DNA of 64,000 nt from Euclidia mi (GCA_944739405.2 OX123183.2:93634729-93698728); one strand, 5' to 3'. Shown: positions 53,577 to 64,000, counted from the stretch's first letter. The notes: generated by a model not told the origin, from the letters alone. Numbers and translations are program-made.

Positions 53577-53769
53577 TACTAATATATAAAGCTGAAGAGT
53601 TTGTTTGGTTGAACGCGCTAATCTCAGGAACTACTGCTCCGATTTAAAAAATTATATCAGTGATAGATAGTCCATTTATCGAGGAATGTCTATATAATAT
53701 CACGCTATAAGTGACGGGAGCAGAGCAGTAGCCTTAAATAACGCGGGTGTAACCGCGGGCATCCTCTAG
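53572..53769 (+). mobile_element. Short Helitron, second of a tandem pair
   Basis: 5' A/TCTAGTACTAATATATAA overlaps the CTAG end of the first copy. The body GAACGCGCTAATCTCAGGAA matches; the 3' hairpin CGCGG-GTGTAA-CCGCG is intact and the end is CTCTAG (53769) followed by T. Confidence 0.75.
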
Positions 53770-54344
53770 TATTATATACAGATAAAGAGTAATATATAAT
53801 ACCTCGTTTTAACTCGGCTAAAACTGTTACATTCTCGGAAACGTTTCAGCCTTTCTATATTCAGTTAATAAATGAACCTGTGCAATGCGTGGACGAACAA
53901 TCTAACGATAACTGTTCATACCTACTGCAGGCAATGATGAATGTGTTTACTAACCACATAAAGTACCATTAATACTTGTTGTGGTTTCAAAGTAGGTCAC
54001 TAACATACCTACACTGCAGTTATAAATTAACACTCCCTAGAAACGTGTCTAATGTTTTAGAGGGCTTCAGGTGTAATGAAGCTACTTCAATGTAGAATTG
54101 GGTGTTATAATTCGAATGATGAGTTAAATTTGCTCGTCTTTTACTTCGCGGAATGAGCAAATTCGGGACACTCTTTTGGTAATAATAACTTTCTTGAAAT
54201 TGTTGCACAAACTGAACAGTTTTGGCGCAAAAGGGCCAACCAAATTGTTCTCAAATCCTGTGAGCAAATTCATGTAAATTAAAGAACAGTGAAAATAATT
54301 TTATTATACTATAGATTTGATACATTATAAATATATGAAATGTC
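53770..54344. other. Unassigned intergenic sequence
   Basis: No gene or repeat recognised. Confidence 0.35.
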
Positions 54345-54425
54345 TCGGTCGGGAAAAATATCGGGTTAGCGCGCCCTCGGAAAGCCCTATATACAGTAGT
54401 GAACTGTGGCAGGCTGACGATGATG
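54345..54425 (+). repeat. SINE-like family C tail
   Basis: GGAAAGCCCTATATACAGTA, GTGAACTGTGGCAGGCTGAC, GATGATGATT; a degraded version of the end seen at 5753 and 48283. Confidence 0.5.
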
Positions 54426-54789
54426 ATTCAGTTTCAGTTTGGAAACCCTATATGATAGATGTCATAATACTATATTATTCTTGAAAATAATAGCTTGTTA
54501 TATCAAATAACTATTCTAGAAATATAATTGATATGATGTGCTTACAATTCCATTGAGATAATCATATCTTGGCAGGTACGTTCACCTACTATAAGGTAAT
54601 TGTACTTTGTCTCTCTTGTTATCATAGATTGTTAAATGATTATGGAATAAATAATTATTTGTAAAAGCCACTTTATATTTCATAGGTAGTCCTAATTTAA
54701 AACTTCTAAAAGAATTTGCAGGAAAACAATAATTTAAAGAAGTATTCGTATAGTAAAATTGCTTTGTATAAAAAAATAAAATCTAAGAG

Positions 54790-55175
54790 CAAAGCCTTCT
54801 ACGTTATATTATAACTTGAAACTAATACCATTAATTCTTCTCGGCCGCTAACGTCAAAAGTCTCATCTACCTTGACGGCGACAAAATCGAACTGTTTGAT
54901 TTCGGCTTTAATGCGATCTATAGCTGATGCAACGCTCGAGATCAAATCATTTTGCGTGCGGTTCGACATGCCCGTGAATGAGGTATTTGAACTCTGTAAA
55001 TGGGTTTCTAAAACTTCATCATACTTAGCTAATAAATCTACTGTCTCTAAATAATTACCTCTGTTCAATGATGAAAATGATTCATCGTGACCGCTAAAAG
55101 CTAATTCTGTTTTTTCCAGGAAGCAAACTACATCAGCTTCGAAAAATATTTCTATTGCGATCTACTTTAGCATTA
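54790..55175 (-). pseudogene. hAT-family transposase fragment (DUF4371/ZMYM1-like)
   Basis: On minus, ADVVCFLEKTELAFSGHDES leads to FSSLNRGNYLETVDLLAKYD, EVLETHLQSSNTSFTGMSNR, TQNDLISSVASAIDRIKAEI and FVAVKVDETFDVSGREELMV. The family pattern is FL.K.ELAFRGHDES..S.NRGNY.EL, then QNDLI, then VDETTD.S; the Asp of VDET is the first catalytic position. Only this central part is left, about 125 residues of a protein normally 600-800 long, with no terminal inverted repeats found. A domesticated gene is unlikely because the frame stops on both sides without splice signals. Confidence 0.75.
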
Positions 55176-56909
55176 TGGCTATGAATATCTAGTCTAATCT
55201 TATCTGCAATATATTATTTGTGTTTCAGCGCTTGAGTTTCTTTTGTCTTTTTGTTACGAAAAGCATATTATTAAAAATAATTATCTTTATTACATGTGCC
55301 ACTAATTGAACTCTTAATTTAGTATCTAACTATGTGATATTGTTTAAAATACGAACTAAAAGAAATGTTGAAAGTTTTTTGCAGCTGAGGTAATACTTAC
55401 AAATACCTAATAAATACATACATACCTAATATATCTGTTAGCAGACTCAAGTGTTGTAGTATTGCAGTAATTCATTTCATAATATCATGTCCGAAAATAC
55501 GTACTTGTAAGGGCTTAGTTCATTAATTAACTGTATTCAATAAGGTAAAGAGCTAAAAGAGGTCAGCGTTACGAATTTCACTAAACTTGGCTCCGATGCC
55601 ACTAATAGGCTTATATACCTAACATAATGGTAAAGAAGTGTATTACCTAAAGCACTTTTAAAGTACCATGTAATTGCGAACATACTTTTAACTTATTGAC
55701 TTTTATATCAATCAGTTTAAAAAGTCTTAAAACTATATTGATTCGTGAAAACCGCCTGCTTTAAATTATTCTGGCCAAGCCAGTCTAGTAACATTTTGCC
55801 ATAACTATGGACAGAGAGGGTCTAAGGATCATGGTATGTGACTTCAATAATCATATACATACCTATCTCTTTGGCATACAGATGGATAGTTTATAGTCTG
55901 TTGCTGTACCTATGTAATAAAATAAAATAAAATAAAATAAAAATAAAATAGCATGGTGGAAAACTTCTTAGGGATAAAGGTAGATGAAAAGTGCGACTGA
56001 GCCATTGCAGTGGAGGCGAAAGCTGTTCATTGACAGTAACGTAGGACTTTGGTAAGAACAAGAATCAAAGACTTTGAATATAATCCCTCTGAACTAGATG
56101 CTCTACCTACGCGATGGAGTGAAAGTACCTTGTGCTATAATTTATATCTAATTACTCCTATAATGTGCACACTTGTCCTTATGCAGCACATCAACAACGC
56201 AACAGTCAGAATAGAGTTGAACAGGTCGTCGTGGCTGAAGTCGGTCGAAGAGGTTGTACTTCGTTTGCCCCACACATACAAACATTTTTTAAAACTTTAC
56301 TTGCTAACGCCGTGGTTACTATGTCGATTTGCGGAAATGCCAAATGCCTGAGACGCGATTTTTAATTTCTTTATCACGATATCAGGCTAATAAAAATAGA
56401 TATATATTTAAATATTATCGCTTTATTACACGTTCTAATAAGAAATAGGCACAAACGTTCTCGAATGATATGCTCAACTTCATTTTAATAATAATGCTTT
56501 AGCAAAGTCTTCTAATATTGTAAGATAGTCATCCGATGATTTTTGATAAGGAATTAACATTGTAACAAATCAACTGTGACTGGCAGCTGCCATATTATTG
56601 CGTTAAGCAGATTTAAGATAACAATCTAACTATATAATAATACCTACCCACAGATATGTAAATGACATTATAAAGGATGTAACGCAAGTCATGAAATACC
56701 AATTTAAGTGTTACTACCGACAGCAGACCGCCGATATAAGACATAAAGCCAGTTTACTAGATTATGCCTTAGCCTTCAGACAAAAAAATTGGACCGGTCT
56801 CGGTCCCACTCATCATTGAAATCTCATCATTCGAAAGTAAAAGTAACCACTGATCGTTAATACGAGTACTAATTATGAGATTGTCAATGATGAAGGAACT
56901 CATAAAACA
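55176..56909. other. Unassigned intergenic sequence
   Basis: Open frames at 56049-56365 (two plus-strand frames overlapping) were considered and not accepted. (AAAAT)n at 55915-55950 marks a possible SINE A-type tail. Confidence 0.35.
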
Positions 56910-57796
56910 TGTAACGTAATACTCCGTATTGCGTTATAATCTCTACAGGCGCTTAACGCAGTAGGCGAAGCCAGCCTAGTCCGAAGAGCACTTCGCTTAG
57001 GAATTATTACCTTATATTATAAGGTAATGGACCGAGCACAGGCAATCTCAATCTCTAATCAAAGGTCTATGCCTATAGAAGATGGGTGCGCGATCTAAAT
57101 CGGTTACTTTCCCTAGACGTCGCTTCGCTGCCACTACTACTACGTATTTATTCTGCCTTCTACTTCAATACTAATATCCCGCTGGGGGTGAGTATATTCT
57201 AGTTATCTGTGTGCCTATATGTTCTATCTGTAGTATCTGTCTCTCCTAAGCATAACAGCCGATCTATGGACAGCCTGTTCCTGACCGGTTGTTGTGTATT
57301 CTCTATGCTACTTTTCAGTTCTTCCTACGGGCTATAATCCCCCTAAGGGTCTACACCTGTCTTCACCCTACGGGCTGACGTTTTACCTACGGCTTCTACA
57401 TCCACCGGTCCCTACCACCGGTTGCTGTTAGCTGCGACCTACGAGCTGCTGGCGCCGTGCTCCTACCAGCCTACGTCTGACCCTAGCGCTCAGCCTACAC
57501 CTCGACCACCGTGCTGCCTACCCAGCGTGCACTTCGGTCAGCTCACTGGCGACCCTACGAGCAGTCTACCCTGCGAGCGTCGGAGAGCAGTAGGAGTCTC
57601 CGCTCCAGCCTTTAGGCCAGTGCTTACCTGGACGGTCATACTGTATGTAAGCGGCAGTGAGACATAATAAGAAACCTGTTCCTTCTAAGCAGTGTTTTTA
57701 TTAGAACCCCGACAATCTACCTGAGAGCTAAACGTCTCAAACAAAAAGATATAATTCGGTAATATTCGCATTATCTCCATTCACGTCCGTGTTACA
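56910..57796. mobile_element. Candidate solo LTR
   Basis: The 887-bp stretch begins TGTAACGTAATACTCCG and ends TCCGTGTTACA: TG...CA with 6-bp inverted TGTAAC/GTTACA, as in LTRs. It is much more GC-rich than its flanks (57280-57660), with repeated CCTACG and CTACGGGCT. An AATAAG lies near 57666. No 5-bp target duplication and no gag/pol frame were found, so the call is tentative. Confidence 0.4.
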
Positions 57797-57825
57797 ATTT
57801 GTTGGGCAACATTTAGAAATATGGC

Positions 57826-58262
57826 AGCGATCATGTATAAGTCAGTTATAAGACCTGTCGTACTGTATGGAGCTGAGTGTTGGGCTACAAAGAAGATGGA
57901 CGAGAAACGATTGCATGTGGCAGAGATGAGAATGTTACGATGGATGTGTGGAGTGACAAGAATGGACAGAATTAGGAATGATTACATTAGAGGTAGTACG
58001 AAAGTGGCGCCCATTGATGAAAAGATAAAAGGGAGTCGATTGGCCTGGTATGGACATGTTATGCGGAGAGATGAGATGTATGTAGGTAAAAAAGTGATGA
58101 ATATGCATGTAGAAGGACGAAAAGGGAGAGGACGGCCAAGGAAAAGATGGATGGACTGTGTGAGGATAGATATGAAGGAGAAAAGGGTAAATGATCGGAT
58201 GACTGGTGACAGAAAAGTATGGAAGAGAAGGACATACTGCGCCGACCCCAAATAATTTGGGA
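57826..58262 (+). pseudogene. RTE LINE C-terminal fragment
   Basis: The frame reads MYKSVIRPVVLYGAECWATK, MRMLRWMCGVTRMDRIRNDY, SRLAWYGHVMRRDE, GRKGRGRPRKRWMDCVRIDM, ending WKRRTYCADPK and a stop (58255). This is the region after the reverse transcriptase in RTE-type LINEs, including the typical ...ADPK end. It starts directly after the candidate LTR, and the upstream RT part is missing. The sequence after the stop (AATAATTTGGGACCAGGGCA) is the usual RTE 3' end. Uninterrupted for 144 codons, yet only a tail of the protein. Confidence 0.85.
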
Positions 58263-58410
58263 CCAGGGCAACACAGACCAGGGCTACCACGCAAAGGGTA
58301 TCGGGTTCGAATCCACGGCGACTTTTTAAAGCTATCATCATCATCGGCCTTGTATATAAACTGTCCCACTGCTGGGCATGGGCCTCTTTCCCCTAGGTTT
58401 CAGACGTCAG
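58263..58410. repeat. SINE family B fragments, mixed orientation
   Basis: ATCGGGTTCGAATCCACGGC (B box, plus) is followed by ATCATCATCATCGGCCTTGT and AACTGTCCCACTGCTGGGCA (3' end, minus orientation). Confidence 0.5.
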
Positions 58411-58894
58411 TCGCTCTGTGAAAAGCGCTACGACGATGAGGATGATAATTTTTCAGTAATATTTAAGTAACTATCTATAGAGTTACTTCGAGTGTCTTTT
58501 AATAGCATGTTATGCATACCACTCCGATATATTGCTCAACACTAAGAACCAGCGGTGTGGATGCATCATATGAGTAGATATAATAATTAATGTACCTACT
58601 ATTAGGATTACATACAGATTGCCATTTTCATTGGGTCAGGAAAAATGTAAAACATCATTTGGCATAATATTTATATGAAATAGTGCGACCGTTGTTATAA
58701 TTGTTTGCGATTACAGCAAAAAAATGACGTTAAGCAGTATCCAATTAGTGTTAAGTTGCACTCAACTGAATACTAATTGGATACTGCATAACGACAATTT
58801 GACTTTTTTTTTACTTACTCCTTATAAATATGGAGTCGCAACGTGCAGACAATTTAAAAATAAAATTATTAGTTTATGGTTTTTTTACGTAATA
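58411..58894. other. Intergenic sequence with a near-perfect hairpin
   Basis: 58729-58752 (GTTAAGCAGTATCCAATTAG...) and 58769-58792 pair over 24 bp with two mismatches and a 16-nt loop. Confidence 0.8.
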
Positions 58895-59060
58895 GGCAGC
58901 AAACGACCACACAGATCGCCTGATGGTAAGCGATTACCGCCGCCCATGGACACAAGCAACATCATGGAGTCACGAGTCCGTTGCCAAAATTTGGAATGGG
59001 ATGAGGAATAGGAACAGCAGTATAAGGGAGATGGGAAGAGGATGGGGCCTCCAGGGTTCA
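58895..59060 (+). repeat. Lepidopteran interspersed repeat
   Basis: CAAACGACCACACAGATCGC, CTGATGGTAAGCGATTACCG, CCGCCCATGGACACAAGCAA is a widespread lepidopteran repeat motif. Non-coding; ends not defined. Confidence 0.5.
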
Positions 59061-59294
59061 TTTAACTTTGAATGACTCTGTGAATGTTATTAAAAAGGTT
59101 TGCATAAAAATTACATACGAATATGAAATAGGCTAACACCTTTCGATGATATCTTGAGGTAATAATAATATGTTATCTACCTACTGTTTATTCAAGTAAA
59201 GACACAAACGGATATTTAAATATTATGAAAATGTTACTGATAATTACATTTCGCTATATAATAAACTTCGATGATTGCGCCTGATGTAACAATA

Positions 59295-59712
59295 TATAGT
59301 TCCGTGTGGTTGACGGCATAGAATACAAGTGTCACCACCCCCTATCTTACCGTGGGTGTCGTAAGAGGCGACTAAGGGATAACACGATGCAAATACCATC
59401 TTTGCGTAGAGACGGAAAACTCGACATCAAACCCTATACGACTGCCTCGTTGGTCTCGCGGCATAAATGTGCGCGTGGGATTGGGACGTCCCGGGTTCGA
59501 TTCCTAGGTTGGGCAGTGTTATTGGGTTTTTCGTTGTCACGAAATTCTCAGTAGCAGCACGGAGTCTGGAAATGTGCCCGGTACGGCAATAGGCTCGCCC
59601 CTTATTACGTGGGACTAAAGTATATCTGGCGAAAGGTGGGTGTAGAAATACACCTCTGCCTACCTCTTCGGGGTTATAGGCGTGAGACTATGTATGTATG
59701 TATGTAACAATA
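59295..59712 (+). repeat. SINE family A, composite long copy with 11-bp target duplication
   Basis: Leader, tRNA-like head (B box GGTTCGATTCC at about 59497), body and CTCTGCCTACCTCTTCGGGG, TATAGGCGTGAGAC, then TATGTATGTATGTA tail match 29967-30372 almost base for base. ATGTAACAATA occurs just before (59284-59294) and at the end (59702-59712), a likely target-site duplication. Confidence 0.88.
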
Positions 59713-61017
59713 ATTGCAATGAGTTGGATAGCTCGTGTTATACGTCTTATCTTCCGAATAGTTTCAGATTGCTTAGGAGAGATAATTTATTGCGTATTTT
59801 GATAGGTCAGTGGCAGAGATTGAATAACCAAAAAGATTTCGGTCAAATAGGTTAAAGGTATGACGCCATACCTTTAAATTTCGATACCTTAAATTAACGG
59901 TATTTTTATGTTTTCGGTATTATAATATTTCGGTATCATTATTTTTTCAGATATCTGAATAATGAAATAAAGGTTTTTTTTTCACCGGTCGGCCACAATG
60001 GTACTTACGAACAATCGAAAGTTTACAAAAGTTTTAACCACGTTTTGGGATGCCGCGGCGTTTTGCCTGCGTCTACATCATCGCGAGTGCGCTGTGTGCA
60101 AAACACAACTACACAAATCGTCACCAAGATGGATAAAAGTAAGTAATTATACTTATACTTTTTAATCTTTTTATGTTTTACCGACGTTTTTGAAATCTCT
60201 AATTGTGTTATAGGTATCTAAAAACAGTGTAAACAGCATTACTATTCCTAAAACGTGGTTTTGGGTATTTCAAACTGAGGAGAAACGATCTTTAGTTTTA
60301 TCGACTAGTGGCCGAAATCAATAACCAGTCCAATCAGAAATCTGTGGATTACGATTGAAGAGAAAATGAAAGCATGATTTTGAGTGAAATGAATTATTAT
60401 TATGTACATTTAATTGGTAGTAGTGCTGTCTGTTAAATATTAGTAATATTTATTTTATACTTTATTTCTAATTAAGTGCCTAGTATTATTTTTGCATTTC
60501 AGAACAAGCAGTGAAACGCCATCATTCGCCAGATAAAATTATGCGGAGCGACCACAGACTCCCTCTATTCTCCATTCTAAAGTGGAAAAAACATCTGGAC
60601 AAAAAGAAATATCGGTCTGAATGTGCCCACTGCACAACAATTCAACGAGAATAGAACGATCAAAGATATTTACAAGCCAACATACACATTAAAATTTGAA
60701 TAACATATCGCTAAATATCCGCAGATGATAGATTGCGATAGAAAAAAGGAAGGAAGAAAAATACTTATAAAAGAGGAGATAAAAATATTTTCCATTCAAA
60801 AACTTGTATGAGTGCCTGTATGTACCTACTCAAGAATATTAGAATTCTTACATATCTTGATAGAGAAACATTTTAAAAATGTTCCTTTAACTGATTCTGA
60901 ACAGCATGGGTAAAAATTGGTACCGATACATTAAACGTAATAACGCATGTGATATGTTCCGTGATAATAAATAACAATACGAATATATAAAAAAAAAATT
61001 TTTATTTATTCTTAAAA
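59713..61017. other. Unassigned sequence with a weak exon-intron-like pattern
   Basis: ATGGATAAAA followed by GTAAGT (60129-60144), then an acceptor TGCATTTCAG (60493-60502) would give M-D-K-R-T-S-S-E-T-P-S-F-A-R and a stop. CAGTGGCAGAG at 59808 looks like a hAT terminus, so this may be the 5' part of a decayed hAT element. No transposase domain follows, so neither reading is firm. Confidence 0.25.
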
Positions 61018-61019
61018 AT

Positions 61020-61331
61020 CCGGGGGGATGGGCCTCGTCAGCTTTGGTCGGCAACCCGTCTAGGAGTAGGAAAACTCCGAAATAAAACCACTCTCTTTCG
61101 GGGGGATGGACCTCGTCAGCTTTGGTCGGTAACCCGTCTAGGAGAAGGAAAACTCCGAAATTAAACCACTCTCCTTCGGGGGGATGGGCCTCGTCAGCTT
61201 GGTCGGCAACCCGTCTAGAAGAAGGAAAACTCCGATATTAAACCACTCTCTTTCGGGGGGATGGGCCTCGTCAGCTTTGGAAGGTAACCCGTCTAGGAGA
61301 AGGAACACTCCGAAATTAAACCAACATTCAG
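61020..61331 (+). repeat. Four tandem 78-bp monomers of the RTE 5' UTR
   Basis: Units start at 61021, 61099, 61177 and 61254 (CGGGGGGATGG, CTCGTCAGCTT, GGCAACCCGTCTAGGAG, GGAAAACTCCGAAATTAAA). Differences between units are few. Tandem monomers at the 5' end of a LINE are often its promoter; that role is inferred here. Confidence 0.85.
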
Positions 61332-62339
61332 CGAGCACCCCCAAAACAAACCCCAATCCAAGGTGTCAACCAACCCGTGCCGAGGGATTCGTGGCCAAAG
61401 GACAATCTAGTCGCAAACGGAGGGTGCCTGTATTGGTGGTCACAGGGCACAGGTGGGATTCCACCTTATCCCCGTAAAGGGCTCTCCGGGGATGGACATT
61501 TGAAATCCCTAATGCTCGTGAGAACTAAAAATCATTCCAGACGGCGGCGACGCGGTTCGCAACCCATCACGTCTTGTTTCCCGCGAGGGCGAAAAGCGGC
61601 CTACGGAAAGCCGGTTTGTAACATTAAATGTTGGAGGAGGAATGGACAGCAAATTGAATGAAGTATGCCAGATGATGGATAATAGAAAGATTGATGTTCT
61701 TTGTGTGAATGAGACAAAAAGGAAAGGATTGGCCCCACCAAACATGACAGCTACACGGCTTATTGGTCTGGGGTGGACAGTACCAAAAGAGGCTGCAAGG
61801 GAGTTGGTTTAATACTGTCTGCGCGAATGAATGAGTGCGTTAAGGAATTTGAATGTGTAAATGCTAGGCTATGGTGAATGAGAATGAAAGTAGGATATAC
61901 TCGTCTCTTTATTGTAGCGGTTTACGCCCCGGTCAATGTAGTAGCGGGTATGTCACAGCGAGAACAAGACGAAAGGCAGGAATTTTGGGAGAATTTAAGA
62001 GGGATTTTGAGAAAATGTAAGGAAAACTAAAGATTGATCTCGTTAGGTGCTTCCAATGGATGCGTGAGAATAAAACGAGATGGATTTGAAAGGGTTTTAG
62101 GTGGATTTGGCGATGATTGTGTGAATGAAAATGGAAAAGTATTGCTTGAGGTTTGTTTATAGGCTTTTTGTAGCCTTTGTGTGACAAACACCATTTGATT
62201 TGATCACAAAATGATACACATGTGTACGCGTGAGGCTAAAAGTGTTAGAAGAAGTATGATTGATTTTGTAATTGTAGATGAACGTTTGATAAAGAAGGTG
62301 TTAGATACAAGGGTGTATCGAGGGATCGGCATCCACACA

Positions 62340-62480
62340 GACCAATTCTCTTTTTTTTTCTTTTTTAATTGACAACGCCCGCAGTAGGACTAATTCCTGT
62401 GTCGCGGGGGACTTTACAAACATACAACTAACGGACACAATGAATACCCAGATGTGAATCCGGCTTATCATGTGTGAATG
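62340..62480 (-). repeat. SINE family D fragment inside the RTE element
   Basis: AACGCCCGCAGTAGGACTAA, CTGTGTCGCGGGGGACTTTA, CAAACATACAACTAACGGAC match the 3' half of SINE D (reverse complement). Confidence 0.6.
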
Positions 62481-63243
62481 TCACGAATTCTTGGAGATAA
62501 GCGGGATAAGTGGGCTCTTTAAAGGATGGCGACACCTAATAATCTAATAAACGCTTAATGAAAATAGGGTCTTGGAAAGAATAAAAGAAAATCTGCAAGA
62601 GGAAGATGAGAAAGATGAGTATAAGCAAAGATTGAAAGTAAGATTTGAGAGGTTCGATGGCATAATGCCATAAATGATATGAAAAAAATATGGCAATCTT
62701 TTAAAGGAAAATACGAAAGGTTAAGAATACATGGTGGGATGAGGATGTACAATCAGCAGTGTCAGAGAAGAAGAAAGCTTGGTTAGATTGGTCGGCTGCC
62801 AAAGCAAATGAAAGAATGGGAAAGGCAACGAGTGATGATATAGATGAAGCAAGAAAGGAGTTTGTTAGGTCAAAAAGAATAATGAAAGAAATTGTTAAAA
62901 GGAAAAAAGAGGTAAAGAAAGATGAGTTTGATAGCAGATTATCTGAAGATTTCCGGAGAAACATTAAGTTTTTCTGGAAATCCGTTCTTGCAGTTCGAGG
63001 AAGAACTCAATCCTCAGAATTCGTCAATCAGAGACAATAATGGAAAGATACTGAATGGTGAATAATGCGTGCTGAAGAGATGAAGGGAGTGTTTTGAAGG
63101 TTTATTTGAAAGACCGGCAATAGAGACATCAATCGACGAAATTGATGGTAATAATAGCAATGATGAAAGCGATATTGGCATAGATGAGATAATGAAGGCG
63201 CTCGGAAGTATGAAATTAGGTAAGGCTGCAGGATATGATAGGA

Positions 63244-64000
63244 TTAGAACGGTTACGCACTACATTCGATCCGAATCCGATCCGAACCCGTGAAAATCAG
63301 TTCCGGCGTAGGCGTAGAAATATTTCTTTGGTAACTTACGCACTAGATCCGATTTCCGTCATCCGATATCTGTCCGTTATTCTAGAATCTCCATCCCGGA
63401 GATAATTTTTTACGGACCGTAGACGGACCGACGTAGCCATAGTATTATTTGTATGGACGCTCGCGCACTGCGTCCGACTTGAATCCGAACTGCGTACGAG
63501 CAGAGAGGCAGCGGGGCGGGCGGTGTATGCGGCGGGTTGGGTGACGCGGCAGGCATCCATCTAGTGTGGCAGCGAGCGGACGTGCGCGTTGGTTTTTGCA
63601 TTATGTTTACCTACGATGTTTTAATGTTGAAAATAAATCCTGTTTATAGGACAAATCTATAGACCATTACACAAACACAACATTGACAAGGAATGCATGG
63701 ATTGAAATTATGAAATATGCATCAAAAGTAGACACACTCATTCGGTAATAATTGTAAAATTTCCTGTCGTATTGACGTTAGACTGCGTGGTGATTGTAAA
63801 AAGCTCCATATTTTAATCTTCGATCGAGCAAGAGAGTGTGCATCCAAAATTCTTTGCTTCTTCCATGTCTTCGTACGTATAGTAGTATTGCCGGAAGTTG
63901 ACGTCTATTGAAAGGACTAATGATCAACGACGTTAACACTTTGCTGTCGCTCCGAGTAAAATGACTTATGCCAAAAGGTGGATTGGATTAGTATCAGAGA
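63244..64000. other. GC-rich unassigned repeat-like segment, then AT-rich end
   Basis: 63250-63600 has repeated ATTCGATCCGAATCCGATCC, CGCACTA (63257, 63340) and CGGACCGTAGACGGACCGAC motifs and a strong GC bias. It begins exactly where the RTE sequence stops, so it may be an insertion or deletion junction. Overlapping minus-strand frames have no recognisable domain. Confidence 0.4.

Larger units (their letters stand above)
61018..63243 (+). pseudogene. RTE-type LINE, 5' half (5' UTR monomers, APE endonuclease, linker)
   Basis: After a 5' UTR with tandem monomers, the plus strand encodes an apurinic-like endonuclease in broken frames: TLNVGGGMDSKLNEVCQMMD-type start (61627 on), NRKIDVLCVNETKRKG (the conserved Glu in NETK), GLILSARMNECVKEFECVNA, RLFIVAVYAPVNVVAGMSQR, EFWENLRGILRKCKEN. 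Further on, NENRVLERIKENLQEEDEKD and (62759-63040) KKAWLDWSAAKANERMGKAT, RRNIKFFWKSVLAVRGRT, and MKALGSMKLGKAAGYDRI, the start of the reverse transcriptase. It breaks off at 63243, so the polymerase is missing. A SINE D piece (62340-62480) interrupts it. Several frameshifts and stops: not functional. Confidence 0.85.

Noticed and set aside
56049..56365. Two overlapping plus-strand open frames
   Set aside because: They overlap in different frames and show no family similarity or splice signals.
60129..60560. Two-exon gene starting ATGGATAAAA/GTAAGT
   Set aside because: The splice sites look reasonable, but the product stops after 14 residues and no domain follows.
61138..61356. Repeated-peptide minus-strand frame
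   Set aside because: It is the antisense of the tandem 78-bp RTE 5' monomers.

Overview
The window looks like a piece of a moth or butterfly (Lepidoptera) genome. It is AT-rich, has no operons or compact gene layout, and is filled with repeat types typical of that order: tRNA-derived SINEs, RTE-, jockey- and R2-like LINE remnants, short Helitrons that begin near TCTAATACTAATT and end in CTAG, a mariner, and many TIR/MITE elements. The assignment rests on recognised families and motifs; no database search was possible.

Only one host gene is well supported. On the minus strand, exon A (40563-40446, start codon, 39 codons + 1 nt) and exon B (17013-16896) have matching splice phases. Joined, they give the N-terminus and Walker A (GQSGAGKST) of an ABC transporter of subfamily G (ABCG1/4-like). 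They are separated by a 23.4 kb intron. Positions 1-16895 are therefore the next intron or downstream gene sequence, 17014-40445 is intron 1, and 40564-64000 is the 5' UTR/promoter followed by upstream intergenic DNA.

Layout. 1-16.9 kb: intron with SINEs, a tandem repeat carrying an 803-bp TIR insertion, two RTE-like LINE remnants, one jockey-like LINE with a mutated YADD box, and a perfect 27-bp-arm hairpin. 17-40 kb (intron 1): foldback MITEs, a TA microsatellite, a Harbinger-like element with TAA target duplication, two copies of a LINE-like element with a CCHC finger and a PD-(D/E)XK-like motif, an apparently intact mariner (350-aa transposase, DD34D, good ITRs, TA target site), a 1.0-kb element with about 340-bp TIRs, and a PIF1-like helicase fragment. 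40.4-41 kb: first coding exon and a CpG-richer upstream region. 41-64 kb: helicase foldback relic, a 2.1-kb Helitron with an internal minisatellite, a cluster of three short Helitrons, a hAT relic, a possible solo LTR, an RTE C-terminal fragment, and an RTE LINE that keeps its 5' end with four 78-bp monomers.

Mobile-element interplay is the main theme. SINE family A shares its 3' end with the RTE-like LINE at 10.1-11.1 kb, which suggests a SINE/LINE partnership. Several short-loop, near-perfect palindromes do not coincide with any recognised transposon. I found no CRISPR, rRNA, true tRNA gene or bacterial feature.
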